Assembly (NCBI GenBank): GCA_965229715.1
Contig: CBDDJL010000004.1
Span: 930,001-994,000 of the forward strand
DNA from: JAVJST01 sp965229715
Lineage (GTDB): Bacteria; Pseudomonadota; Alphaproteobacteria; Rhodospirillales; Casp-alpha2
Reading direction: 5' to 3'
DNA: 64,000 nucleotides
This document shows positions 8,469-17,529 of this stretch, piece after piece (position 1 is the first letter of the stretch; every line of letters starts with the position of its first letter). Both the position numbers and the translations under genes were made by a program. Under the pieces are notes generated by a model that ran no database searches, was not told the DNA's origin, and was given only the letters and a program-made list of their open reading frames with translations.

Positions 8469-8500
8469 GAAATTGACGCGACCGGAAATTGACGCAACCG
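8469..8500 (+). repeat. Tandem 16-bp direct repeat upstream of the oxygenase gene
   Basis: Two adjacent copies of GAAATTGACGCRACCG (8469-8484 and 8485-8500, one mismatch) lie in the 231-bp divergent gap between the phosphate transporter and the oxygenase, ending 59 bp before the oxygenase ATG. Tandem arrangement on one helical face-and-a-half suggests a regulator site or simple slippage duplication; no known box was recognised. The rest of the gap shows nothing else clear. Confidence 0.6.
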
Positions 8501-8559
8501 GGGCATCCGGCGAGGATAGCGCCATCGCGGCAATACGCCGTATCGACAGCGAGACCGCC

Positions 8560-9600
8560 ATGGCACCGAAAGACGATCTGACCCGCTACCGGGTCGACCC
8601 CGACGGCGACAGCACCCCGCCGCCGGCCAACGACGCCGGCGTCCGGCCCGCGCGCGACGGCGAGATTCCGGTCGTCGATATGCAAATGCTGTCCGCCGGC
8701 GGTCCGGACCGGGCGGCTGCGGTGCGGGTGCTCGAGGAGGCCTGCGAACGGATCGGCTTTTTCTATCTCGTTTCGCACCCGGTGCCCGACGCGGTGATCG
8801 AGAATGCATTTCACCACGCGAGGCTGTTTTTCGCGCTTCCCGACGACGAGAAACGGGCCCTGACCGTGGACGACCGCCAGCGCGGCTACCGCCGCACCGG
8901 CACCATTACGGTCCCCGGCAATCCGCCCGACGTGAAGGAGGTCTTCGAGTTCGGCGTCGATCTGCCGGAGGATCACCCGGATGTGCGTGCCGGCAAACCC
9001 ATGCACGGCCCCAACCGCTGGCCGTCTCTGCCGGGATTTCGTTCCGCCATGGAGGCCTATTGCGATGCGGTCACGGCGCTGGGGCACAAGTTGTTGCCGG
9101 GGTTTGCGCTGGCGCTGGGTCTGGCGGAGGATTATTTCGCGCCCTATCACCGCAATCCGGCCATCCTGTGGCGGCTCATGCGCTATCCGCCGACGCCCGA
9201 CGCCCCCGGACAGTTCGGCACCGCGCCGCATACGGACTTCGGCACGCTGACGTTGCTGGCGCAGGACGACAAGGGTGGGCTTGAACTCCGGTTGCGGTCC
9301 GGCGAATGGATCGAGGCGCCGCACATTCCGGGCTCGTTCGTCGTCAACATCGGCGACCTGATGGCGTTCTGGACGAACGACCGGTTCACCTCGACGGCGC
9401 ATCGGGTGACCAATCGTTCGGGCGCGGAGCGCTATTCGATCCCGATGTTTTTCAATCCCGATTTCGATACGGTGGTCGAGTGTCTGCCCGGTTGCGCCAC
9501 GCCCGACAGCCCGCGACGCTACGATCCCATCCACTACGGCGACTATGTGCAGACGCTGACCGGGCGCATCTTCGCGGAATCGGACGGCGATCGGAACTGA
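8560..9600 (+). CDS. Isopenicillin N synthase-like 2-oxoglutarate/Fe(II) oxygenase
   Basis: 346 residues. The N-terminal DIOX_N part (IPVVDMQML, then ERIGFFYLVSHPVP) and C-terminal double-stranded helix are both present. Iron ligands are His224 and Asp226 (PHTDFGTLTLL) and His281 (TAHRVTNR); Arg291 and Ser293 (RYSIPMFF) form the RxS clamp for the 2-oxoglutarate carboxylate. Bacterial relatives act on gibberellin-like, amino acid or purine-type substrates; the real substrate cannot be told. ATG 8560 gives the family-like start; a TTG at 8473 would add 29 residues through the tandem repeat. No operon partner: the next gene is on the other strand. Confidence 0.88.
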   Translation: MAPKDDLTRYRVDPDGDSTPPPANDAGVRPARDGEIPVVDMQMLSAGGPDRAAAVRVLEEACERIGFFYLVSHPVPDAVIENAFHHARLFFALPDDEKRALTVDDRQRGYRRTGTITVPGNPPDVKEVFEFGVDLPEDHPDVRAGKPMHGPNRWPSLPGFRSAMEAYCDAVTALGHKLLPGFALALGLAEDYFAPYHRNPAILWRLMRYPPTPDAPGQFGTAPHTDFGTLTLLAQDDKGGLELRLRSGEWIEAPHIPGSFVVNIGDLMAFWTNDRFTSTAHRVTNRSGAERYSIPMFFNPDFDTVVECLPGCATPDSPRRYDPIHYGDYVQTLTGRIFAESDGDRN

Positions 9601-9631
9601 ACGCCGGGCAGGTAGTCGCGCCCGTCCGGGG

Positions 9632-9976
9632 TTATTCCTCGGACGCCTTCACCAGGGCGCTGGCGGCTTCCGCGAAACCGAACGCCGCTGTCGCCTGAGC
9701 GAGCGCCCGCGCCTGCGTCATCTTCGACGCATTGGCCCGCGAACACAGCCGTTTGGCCGACGCAAGATACATCCGGGATTCATCGATGAGGATCAGGGCG
9801 CGGCCTTTCGTCAGGGCTTTTTCGGCTGCGTTCATGTCGGCCGACGCATTCTCCGCAGCGGTTTCCGCCGCACTGACGCGGCTCGCGCAGTCGATCGCCC
9901 ATGCGCCGGACGCAGAAATCAGGAAGAACGTGGCGACCAGCAATCCGGCCGTCACCGCGCGTAAACCCGTTTTCAT
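9632..9976 (-). CDS. Small exported protein of unknown function
   Basis: 114 residues, not recognised. Residues 1-27 make a signal peptide with a charged start (MKTGLR), a hydrophobic stretch and an ASGAWA-type cleavage site just before IDCASRV. The mature part is almost all helix-forming (alanine, glutamate and lysine rich) with two cysteines, CASRV near the new N-terminus and LCSRA further on, which could form a disulfide. The start has a good ribosome-binding site (AAGGAG) upstream. It is divergent from another exported-protein gene 214 bp away, and the stop lies 31 bp from the convergent oxygenase stop. Probably periplasmic; no function proposed. Confidence 0.72.
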   Translation of the reverse strand: MKTGLRAVTAGLLVATFFLISASGAWAIDCASRVSAAETAAENASADMNAAEKALTKGRALILIDESRMYLASAKRLCSRANASKMTQARALAQATAAFGFAEAASALVKASEE

Positions 9977-10190
9977 CGGACAATCTCCTTTGCCACGACA
10001 CCGAATTCGACGATGCGCCGATCCGGGCGACGCCGCAATCGCGAAAAACCAACAGGAATTGCGGATCGTTTAACCTGTGTTGTCGCGCCCGGCGGCGGCG
10101 CTGCCTAATGTCCCGTCATCAACGTCGAAAACGCCCGGCATCGCCGCGGCCGTGTTCCGTTGAAACAAAGATGAAAACAGCAAGGAGGAT

Positions 10191-10847
10191 ATGATGAAGA
10201 CCATGATGAAATCGTTGGGTTTTGCAGCCGCGCTCGCGTTGACGACAGCCGTCACCGCCGATGCCGCCAACCCCAAGGAACGGCCCGACGGTACGTGGGT
10301 CACGCTGAGCGGCCTCGTCGTCGACAAGGGACCGGGCACGTTCACTTTGGACTACGGCAAGGGCCTGATAACGGTCGAAATGGACGACTGGGACTGGTAC
10401 GACGAATCGGATGTCATTTTCATGAACGACCGCGTGACCGTTTCCGGCCGGATCGACTCGGACTTTTATGAGCAGACGTCTCTGGAAGCGAGTTCCGTCT
10501 GGGTGAAGGATATCAACACCTACTTCTACGCGAACGATGCGGATGAAGAGGAGATTCTGAACATTGTCGCGCTCAACCAGCCCGGCATTACCTACACCGG
10601 CACCGTGACGTCGGTCGGCGATCACGAGTTCACAATGAAGACGGGCGATCAGGAAATCCGTGTCGATACGTCCGAACTCGGCTTCAATCCGCTCGATGAC
10701 AAGGGTTACCTGAAAATCGAAGAGGGCGAGTTCGTCAGCGCATCGGGCCTGATGGTCGATCCCTGGTTCGACAGCCGTGAACTCGTCGCAAACTCCGTGC
10801 GCGAGTTGGTGCGCGACAAGACGAAATCGACCTCGGTCACGAACTGA
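10191..10847 (+). CDS. Exported protein with two OB-fold-like repeats
   Basis: Up to 218 residues. A signal peptide (SLGFAAALALTTAVTADAA) precedes two similar halves: GTWVTLSGLVVDKGPGTFTL with MNDRVTVSGRID, and GITYTGTVTSVGDHEFTM with EGEFVSASGLM. Each half has the beta pattern of a bacterial OB-fold (BOF/YgiW or DUF5666-like) protein. These are periplasmic and often stress-linked, but binding partners are generally unknown. AAGGAGG at 10182-10188 is two bases from the first ATG and five from the second, so initiation at 10194 is likely. A hairpin terminator follows the gene. Confidence 0.75.
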   Translation: MMKTMMKSLGFAAALALTTAVTADAANPKERPDGTWVTLSGLVVDKGPGTFTLDYGKGLITVEMDDWDWYDESDVIFMNDRVTVSGRIDSDFYEQTSLEASSVWVKDINTYFYANDADEEEILNIVALNQPGITYTGTVTSVGDHEFTMKTGDQEIRVDTSELGFNPLDDKGYLKIEEGEFVSASGLMVDPWFDSRELVANSVRELVRDKTKSTSVTN

Positions 10848-10890
10848 CCCGATAAAACGCGCGCGTCGGTCGGGCGCATCGTTACCCTCG

Positions 10891-10934
10891 CAGGCCGGTT
10901 GTTCGCCCTCGGTGAACGCCGGCCTGTTTCGTTT
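10891..10934 (+). terminator. Rho-independent-type terminator
   Basis: CAGGCCGG..GTTC pairs with GAAC.CCGGCCTG (10891-10926) around a short loop, followed by TTTCGTTT. It lies 44 bp after the OB-fold protein stop and ends that transcript. Confidence 0.75.
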
Positions 10935-10959
10935 GCGCTCGGCAGGTCGTCATCGACAA

Positions 10960-11100
10960 ACATAATATAGGAAATAATGCTTGATTAATAAGGTATTTTA
11001 TCCTATATACCCATATCGATGTTTCACCCGGCGCGCACGGCTACCCCAGCCATCCCCGTGCGCGCGCCGAAACCCGACTTGACGCAAAGGTATTCTCCTC
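10960..11100 (+). promoter_or_regulatory. AT-rich leader of the terminase-like gene with an inverted repeat
   Basis: The first ~60 bp are strongly AT-rich in an otherwise GC-rich region. They contain ATATAGGA, and about 30 bases later its inverse TCCTATAT, with further A/T tracts between. The layout looks like an operator or promoter region for the gene at 11101. No clear Shine-Dalgarno sequence is visible before that ATG. Confidence 0.45.
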
Positions 11101-11919
11101 ATGCCCGATCACACCGACGCCGCCCCGTTTCTCGCCCCCGCGACGACGCCGCCCGAGCCGGAGAGTCCCCTGCACAAAAGCCATGCGACACCGCCGCCGA
11201 CCCCCGGCGAGCGCGCCAAATGGACCGAAGCCGTGCGCGGCCGCGATCCGAAATGCGATGCCGACCGGCGCCGTCGCCATGCGCTCGGCGGCGACGAGGA
11301 CGGCGACGTCTATCAAGGCGCCTACGCCGGGGCGATGGACGATGCGACCCGCGAACTGGTGCGGGGACCGGCCCCGGGTCCGTTCGACGATGTCGGCCCG
11401 CACCTGTCGGACCAGGCCGGCATCGACGACGACGTGCCGGACCTGCCGCCGCCGCTCGCCGAACAGACGCTGAGGCCCCGATGGGAAGCGTTTTGCCGGC
11501 TCTACGCCTTCGGCCATTCGGCATCCGATGCGGCGCGCCACGCCGGCTACGCCTGGGGCTCGGCGGCGCACTCGGGCTGGCGGCTGTTGCAGGACGACCG
11601 CGTCCGCTCGCGCATCGCCGAACTGCAAGGCCATCTCGCCCGCGCGCTCGCCATCGACGAATACCAGTTGGCCCTTCGCGCCGAAGCGGTCTACCGCGAG
11701 GCCATGAACCGCGGCCATTACGGTGCGGCGATCCGTGCCCTGGAGTTCGCGGCCCGCCACCTGCCGGGCGAAATCGGCGGCAACGGCAGCGACGCAAAAA
11801 GCAGAGAAATGCGGTCCACCCCCGGGGGGATAGCCGAAAATAGCCCGAAATCCGAAAATACCTGTAAAAACAAAGATCTGGGAATTGCAGAAAATGGCCC
11901 GAACATGGTCCGGAAATAG
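11101..11919 (+). CDS. Orphan terminase small subunit-like protein
   Basis: 272 residues. The first ~115 are proline-, aspartate- and arginine-rich and probably disordered. The middle (~residues 118-215) matches the small-terminase (Terminase_2-type) pattern: RWEAFCRLYAFGHSASDAARHAGY, with a helix-turn-helix arrangement, then LLQDDRVRSRIAELQ. These proteins recognise phage DNA for packaging. No large terminase, portal or capsid gene is near, so this is a phage or gene-transfer-agent remnant, or a reused DNA-binding protein. The C-terminal ~45 residues are Lys/Asn/Ser-rich with a repeated GCCGAAAATA-like DNA stretch, after a CCCCCGGGGGG run that could mark a frameshift. Function beyond DNA binding is unknown. 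Confidence 0.5.
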   Translation: MPDHTDAAPFLAPATTPPEPESPLHKSHATPPPTPGERAKWTEAVRGRDPKCDADRRRRHALGGDEDGDVYQGAYAGAMDDATRELVRGPAPGPFDDVGPHLSDQAGIDDDVPDLPPPLAEQTLRPRWEAFCRLYAFGHSASDAARHAGYAWGSAAHSGWRLLQDDRVRSRIAELQGHLARALAIDEYQLALRAEAVYREAMNRGHYGAAIRALEFAARHLPGEIGGNGSDAKSREMRSTPGGIAENSPKSENTCKNKDLGIAENGPNMVRK

Positions 11920-12088
11920 GCGGGAATGGGCGGCGGGCCGTCGACCGCTCGGAGTCACCGTTCAGATCACCAAAAATTTATTCTGCGGCCCGGAGAGTGC
12001 ATCTGTAGTATGAAAATCGTTAGTCTGGGTGATCGCATTTTCCTCGCCAATAAACTGCAATGCGGCGGCATATTGAGGGAACGGTTCG

Positions 12089-12634
12089 ATGGATGCTTGG
12101 CAATCGGATCACTGGGTCTACCGGGGTTACGATTTGTCGACCCCCGCGGCCTGTTGCGGCGACTTCAGCGGATTCGTCGCGCATTGGCGAGAGAGATTCG
12201 GACCGGACGGTTCGTTACCCAACTGGAATCGATTCCGACTCGACGAAATGACATCGTGGTGGGGACGGATGTCGTTGCTGCGCTATCAACCGAGTCCCGT
12301 GAACATGTTCGGCGTTCTCTGGGGGACGCAACTCACCGAGTGGTTCAAACAGGACTACACGAACAAATGGATGAGCGACGACATCGTGTTCGACCACTGG
12401 TGGGAGACAGAAAAGGAGTACTACGCAAGGATCGCCGAGGAACGCATGATCGGGCTGTCAGGCGGAGACGTAAAGCTGCGTCGCCAATACATGCGCTCGA
12501 TTTGGTCCATGGAACTGCCGGTACGCGACGAAACCGGTGCGTTGTGCCTTTTTTCGCTTCATATCGATTATCCAATGGGCGCCAACATCGCGTTGAGTGC
12601 TCCGGCGCTGTTCGAGACCGCCACGAGGTTCTAA
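12089..12634 (+). CDS. PAS-domain protein (PAS_5-like, alphaproteobacterial)
   Basis: 181 residues, one domain. The pattern LPNWNRFRLDEMTSWWGRMSLL, then NMFGVLWGTQLTEWFKQDYTNK and a late ELPVRDETGALCLFSLHIDYP, follows the alphaproteobacterial PAS_5-type family, where single-domain proteins are common and poorly understood. No kinase, cyclase or other output domain is attached, so it would act through a partner or bind a ligand only. It stands alone on the forward strand; the 169 bp upstream hold no feature I can name. An overlapping longer forward frame (11926-13326) is non-coding in character. Assignment to PAS is moderate. Confidence 0.62.
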   Translation: MDAWQSDHWVYRGYDLSTPAACCGDFSGFVAHWRERFGPDGSLPNWNRFRLDEMTSWWGRMSLLRYQPSPVNMFGVLWGTQLTEWFKQDYTNKWMSDDIVFDHWWETEKEYYARIAEERMIGLSGGDVKLRRQYMRSIWSMELPVRDETGALCLFSLHIDYPMGANIALSAPALFETATRF

Positions 12635-12723
12635 CCGGTTTGGTCGGCGGCGTCCGGACTCAGGAAGCCTCTGTTCACGCCTGCGCGGGCATGACGGTTT
12701 GGCGAACCGAAACCGGGCGAAAC

Positions 12724-13083
12724 CTAGAATCCGTCGGCGTCGCGCAGGAAGACCACCAGGACGCAGCCGTTTTTCGTCGTCGAGCAGTGTTTGGTGCCCG
12801 ATTTCAGGCAGACGATATCGCCCGGCGCGTATTCGTAGCCGTCGTGGTCTGTCAGGTCGCCGTCGATCAGGAAGAACTCCTCGTCGCCAAGGTGTTCGTG
12901 CGGGGTCGTCGTCTGGCCAGGCGTCATCCGGTAGATGTGAAAGCCGTATCCGGTCTTGCCGCCATTGACCTGCAGGACCTCGCCATCCATCTCGCCCTGT
13001 TCCGTGAGGAACGGCTTGAACGCGGCGTCGGCGATATTGGCGACGATGCGGTCGGCGGGTTCGATAGGTTTCATGTCTTTCAT
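12724..13083 (-). CDS. Cupin-fold protein
   Basis: 119 residues from ATG 13083. A single cupin barrel is visible: motif 1 TPHEHLGDEEFFLIDGDL and motif 2 YAPGDIVCLKSGTKHCSTT. The histidines and glutamate (His, His, Glu, then His) are the usual metal ligands, so a metal site is likely. Small cupins of this kind range from enzymes to sugar- or sulphur-compound binding proteins; the substrate cannot be told. It is alone on the reverse strand, back to back with ahcY (240 bp between starts). Upstream in-frame codons up to 13188 look like non-coding extension. Confidence 0.75.
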   Translation of the reverse strand: MKDMKPIEPADRIVANIADAAFKPFLTEQGEMDGEVLQVNGGKTGYGFHIYRMTPGQTTTPHEHLGDEEFFLIDGDLTDHDGYEYAPGDIVCLKSGTKHCSTTKNGCVLVVFLRDADGF

Positions 13084-13322
13084 GGGGTTCGCTCCCGGGA
13101 CAGGTTTCTGGGCGGCACGGTTACCCGTGAGCTTAGTTCCCACTGCCGGCGCGGACAATGGCGAGCCGTTCCAGGGCGCGCGCGGCACGTGCGCGTGGCA
13201 GGTGCGCGCGACGCTTGGCGGGCCGGGCGGGTCATGCTATTCAGCGCGCCGGATTCACCGTCATTTCCGGCCATCGCGACCCCTTGCGATTGCGGCCGGT
13301 CCAGTCGAATGAGGAAACGTTC

Positions 13323-14720
<1,398 letters not shown>

Positions 14721-14766
14721 TTGCGAAAGCCATCCGTGCGCGAGGGGAGTGACCCGGCCGATACAT

Positions 14767-14837
14767 CCTCATGCTTCGTCTGGCTCAGCATGAGGACGCC
14801 AAGTAAACCCTCACCCTGAGCCTGACGAAGGGTGAGG
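14767..14837. repeat. Two consecutive intergenic inverted repeats between ahcY and divL
   Basis: First: CCTCATGCT ... AGCATGAGG (14767-14795). Second: CCCTCACCCT ... AGGGTGAGG (14808-14837), whose core resembles the ACCCTGAGCCTGTCGAAGGGT-type interspersed repeat of many alphaproteobacteria. Neither has a T-run. They may fold in the ahcY-divL transcript or be mobile-type extragenic palindromes. Confidence 0.75.
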
Positions 14838-14872
14838 CTCGCCGGGAGAAGATAGGTCGGATAGGCTGAACC

Positions 14873-17281
14873 ATGGACACGCTCACCGCCATGCCGCCGT
14901 TTCTGCCGTTCCTCGCCGGCGTGGGCGTGGCGATTCTGATCTTCATGGTCGTCGCGTTTCCACCGATCCGCCGTCTGTTCAAGAGCGCGTCCGAGGCGGA
15001 AATCGCACACCGCCAGACCCAACGCATGTTGGAGCTGCTGGCTGCCTCGCCCGATGCCGTATTCGCCTGGCCGAAAAGGATCGCTGACGGGGGCAAGGAC
15101 GGCGACCTGCCGAGCGAGACGTTCCAGAACCGCGAGCTCAGCCGCCTGCTCGGCGTCCCCGAGGGCGAAACCGTATCCTGGGAACAACTCATCGCGCAGG
15201 TCGGCACCGCGGACCGTGCGCTGCTCGACGCCGCCGTCAGCCAGCTCCGCGCCGACGGCAAGGCGTTCGACATTCTGGTCGCGCTCGGCACACGTCAGAT
15301 GCATGTCGCCGGCCGGCGCGCCTTCATTGCCGGCAAAAGCGACGACCCGGCGGGCGACACCCTCTGGATTCGCGACGTGACCCCGTTCGTGCAGGCCGTC
15401 GCCGACGCTCAGGGCGGCCAGGGTGGTCAGGCCGAGGAAGACCGCCTGCGCCTGATTCTCGACGCCATGCCGATCCCCGTATGGCTGCGCACGCCTGACC
15501 TCGACATCGCCTTCGCCAATGTCAGCGCCGGCGAGGACGGGTATCTGGTGCCGCGGGAGGCGGAAGCCCTCGCCAAGTCGGCGCGGCGCAACAACCAGCC
15601 GCACACCGCGCCGATCGCCATGGACTTCGGCAAGGGCCGCCAACGGGCTGAAGTCATCGAGGCGCCGCTCGGCCCCGGCGCCGGAACCATTGGCTTCGCG
15701 ACCACGCTCAGCGGCACCGGCGGCAACGCCGATCAGCTCGAAAACGCGCTCGGCCGCGAACGCGCAGGGTTCGAGCAGTTCGTCGAACAGTTGACCTCCG
15801 CTGTCGCGGTTTACGGCCCTGACCGCCGCCTACAGACCTGGAACGAGGCCTTCGCCGGGCTCTGGCAGATCGAGGACGACTGGCTCGCGCAGCACCCGAC
15901 CCTGGCGCAGGTGCTGGAACGCCTGCGCGACACCCGACGCCTGCCCGAGGTCGCCAACTTCGCCGATTGGCGGGCCGCGCAGACCGGTTACTTCGAGAAC
16001 CTCGACGAACCGGTACGCACCCTGATGCACCTGCCCGACAGCCGCTCGTTGCGCGTCGTCATCGCACCGGCGCCGGGCGGCGGGCTGTTCCATGTCTATG
16101 AGGACATTTCGGATCAGCTCAACATCCAGCGCGAATACAAGAGCCTCGATGCGGTGCAGCGGCGCACCATCGACAACCTTCAGGAAGCCGTCGCCGTGTT
16201 CGGTTCCGACGGCCGCATGAAGCTCGGCAACACGCGGTTCGGCGCGCTCTGGGACATGGATGCGCGGACCCGCGAGGCGGAGCCGCATCTCAATCAGGTG
16301 GTCGACGACATGCGCATGCCGGGTGAGGACGATGATGCATGGGCCGAACGCCGGGCCCGCATTCTCGGCCATATCAACGCGCGCCGTCCGCACAAGGAAC
16401 GTCTGCGCCGCGCCGACGGCACGGTGCTCGACTGGGCGACGGTGCCGTTGCCCGACGGCGCGCTGCTGGTCAGCTTCCTCGACGTCACCGACGAGGCCAA
16501 GGTCGAGGACGCGCTCCGCGCCCGCGCCGAGGCGCTCGAGGAGGCCGGCCGCCTGACCGCCAAGTTCATCGCCGATATTTCCTACGAAGTGCGCACGCCG
16601 ATGAACACCGTGACCGGCTTTGCCGACGCCCTGGCGCAGGGCTATTTCGGCGAGCTCAATCCGCGCCAGTCGGAGTACGTGCAGGGTATTCTTTCGACCT
16701 CCCAGGGCCTGATGAGCGTGCTCGCCGACATCCTCGAACTGGCCGCCGTCGAGGCCGGGACGGCGAAGCTTGACAAGGATTCGATCGACCTGCACGCCCT
16801 GCTCGCCTCGGCCATGCGCCTGATCGCCGAGCGCGCCAAGGCCAAGGATATCCACCTCTCGTTCGACGTGCCCGCCGACATCGGCTGGATCGCCGCCGAC
16901 GAACGCCGGCTCAAGCAGGTCGTTTTCAATCTGCTCTCCAATGCCGTGCGTTTCACGCCCAGCCGGGGCGGCGTCCGCCTTGCCGCCGCGCGCGATAGCG
17001 GCGACGTGTTGATCGCCGTCGCCGACACCGGCGTCGGCATCCCGCAGGCCGATATCGAGCGCGTGTTCCGCGGCTTCGAGCGCGGCACGGCGTCGAAGGA
17101 CAATTCGACCGGCGAGGGCCAGGGCGCCGGCCTCGGCCTCGCCATGGTCAAGAGTTTCGTCGAACTGCACGGCGGGCGGGTCGAGATCACCTCGAATACG
17201 AACCGCGGCACCACGGTGACATGCCGGTTGCCGGCGACCGGCACCGAGGGCGGCGACGCCCGGGACGCGTTCCAGCCATGA
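14873..17281 (+). CDS. divL: DivL-type histidine-kinase-like protein with tyrosine in the H-box
   Basis: 802 residues: one N-terminal membrane segment (~residues 8-30), four PAS-like units (around 50-165, 185-275, 300-415 and 430-545), a dimerisation/H-box region and a C-terminal ATPase. The H-box reads ISYEVRTP, with Tyr571 where kinases have histidine, the hallmark of Caulobacter DivL. The ATPase still has NLLSNAVRF, DTGVGIP and GLGLAMV. DivL works as a sensor/pseudokinase that controls CckA and so CtrA, timing the cell cycle. The position between ahcY and (nearby) tsaE fits the conserved locus. It overlaps the next small gene by four bases. Confidence 0.87.
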   Translation: MDTLTAMPPFLPFLAGVGVAILIFMVVAFPPIRRLFKSASEAEIAHRQTQRMLELLAASPDAVFAWPKRIADGGKDGDLPSETFQNRELSRLLGVPEGETVSWEQLIAQVGTADRALLDAAVSQLRADGKAFDILVALGTRQMHVAGRRAFIAGKSDDPAGDTLWIRDVTPFVQAVADAQGGQGGQAEEDRLRLILDAMPIPVWLRTPDLDIAFANVSAGEDGYLVPREAEALAKSARRNNQPHTAPIAMDFGKGRQRAEVIEAPLGPGAGTIGFATTLSGTGGNADQLENALGRERAGFEQFVEQLTSAVAVYGPDRRLQTWNEAFAGLWQIEDDWLAQHPTLAQVLERLRDTRRLPEVANFADWRAAQTGYFENLDEPVRTLMHLPDSRSLRVVIAPAPGGGLFHVYEDISDQLNIQREYKSLDAVQRRTIDNLQEAVAVFGSDGRMKLGNTRFGALWDMDARTREAEPHLNQVVDDMRMPGEDDDAWAERRARILGHINARRPHKERLRRADGTVLDWATVPLPDGALLVSFLDVTDEAKVEDALRARAEALEEAGRLTAKFIADISYEVRTPMNTVTGFADALAQGYFGELNPRQSEYVQGILSTSQGLMSVLADILELAAVEAGTAKLDKDSIDLHALLASAMRLIAERAKAKDIHLSFDVPADIGWIAADERRLKQVVFNLLSNAVRFTPSRGGVRLAAARDSGDVLIAVADTGVGIPQADIERVFRGFERGTASKDNSTGEGQGAGLGLAMVKSFVELHGGRVEITSNTNRGTTVTCRLPATGTEGGDARDAFQP

Positions 17282-17508
17282 GCGGCGGCGGCATGCCCGA
17301 CCTTGAGACGCTGGTCGAGATCAGGTCGCTGCTCGACAAGGTCGCAAAGGTCGAGGACCGCCTCGCCGACAACGAGAAGGCGATCTTCCGCGAACTGCGC
17401 GACAAGTATGCCGGACCTTGCGACATCGGGTTCGAGGACCGGACCCTGCTCGAGGTCTTGCTGCGCAACGTCACCGTGCGCAAGGACAAGGGCATCGCAC
17501 CCGGCTGA
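17278..17508 (+). CDS. Small conserved-looking protein of unknown function
   Basis: 76 residues from an ATG overlapping the divL stop (ATGA), so probably co-translated with it. Residues 8-50 form a charged amphipathic helix (VEIRSLLDKVAKVEDRLADN), suggesting a short coiled coil or partner-binding helix; the rest is RTLLEVLLRNVTVRKDKG. No signal peptide, membrane segment or known domain is seen. A later start at 17293 (MPDLETL) would drop five residues. Coupling with divL hints at a role near that regulator, but this is inference. Confidence 0.6.
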   Translation: MSGGGMPDLETLVEIRSLLDKVAKVEDRLADNEKAIFRELRDKYAGPCDIGFEDRTLLEVLLRNVTVRKDKGIAPG

Positions 17509-17529
17509 CCGCTCAGCCGGCGGCACGTT

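Noticed and set aside
6779..8809. 676-residue reverse frame over the phosphate transporter
   Set aside because: Other frame of the transporter; Arg-rich and without domain signal.
13084..13322. SAH or SAM riboswitch before ahcY
   Set aside because: I looked for the conserved core and stem arrangement and did not find it; the leader only shows GC-rich repeats.
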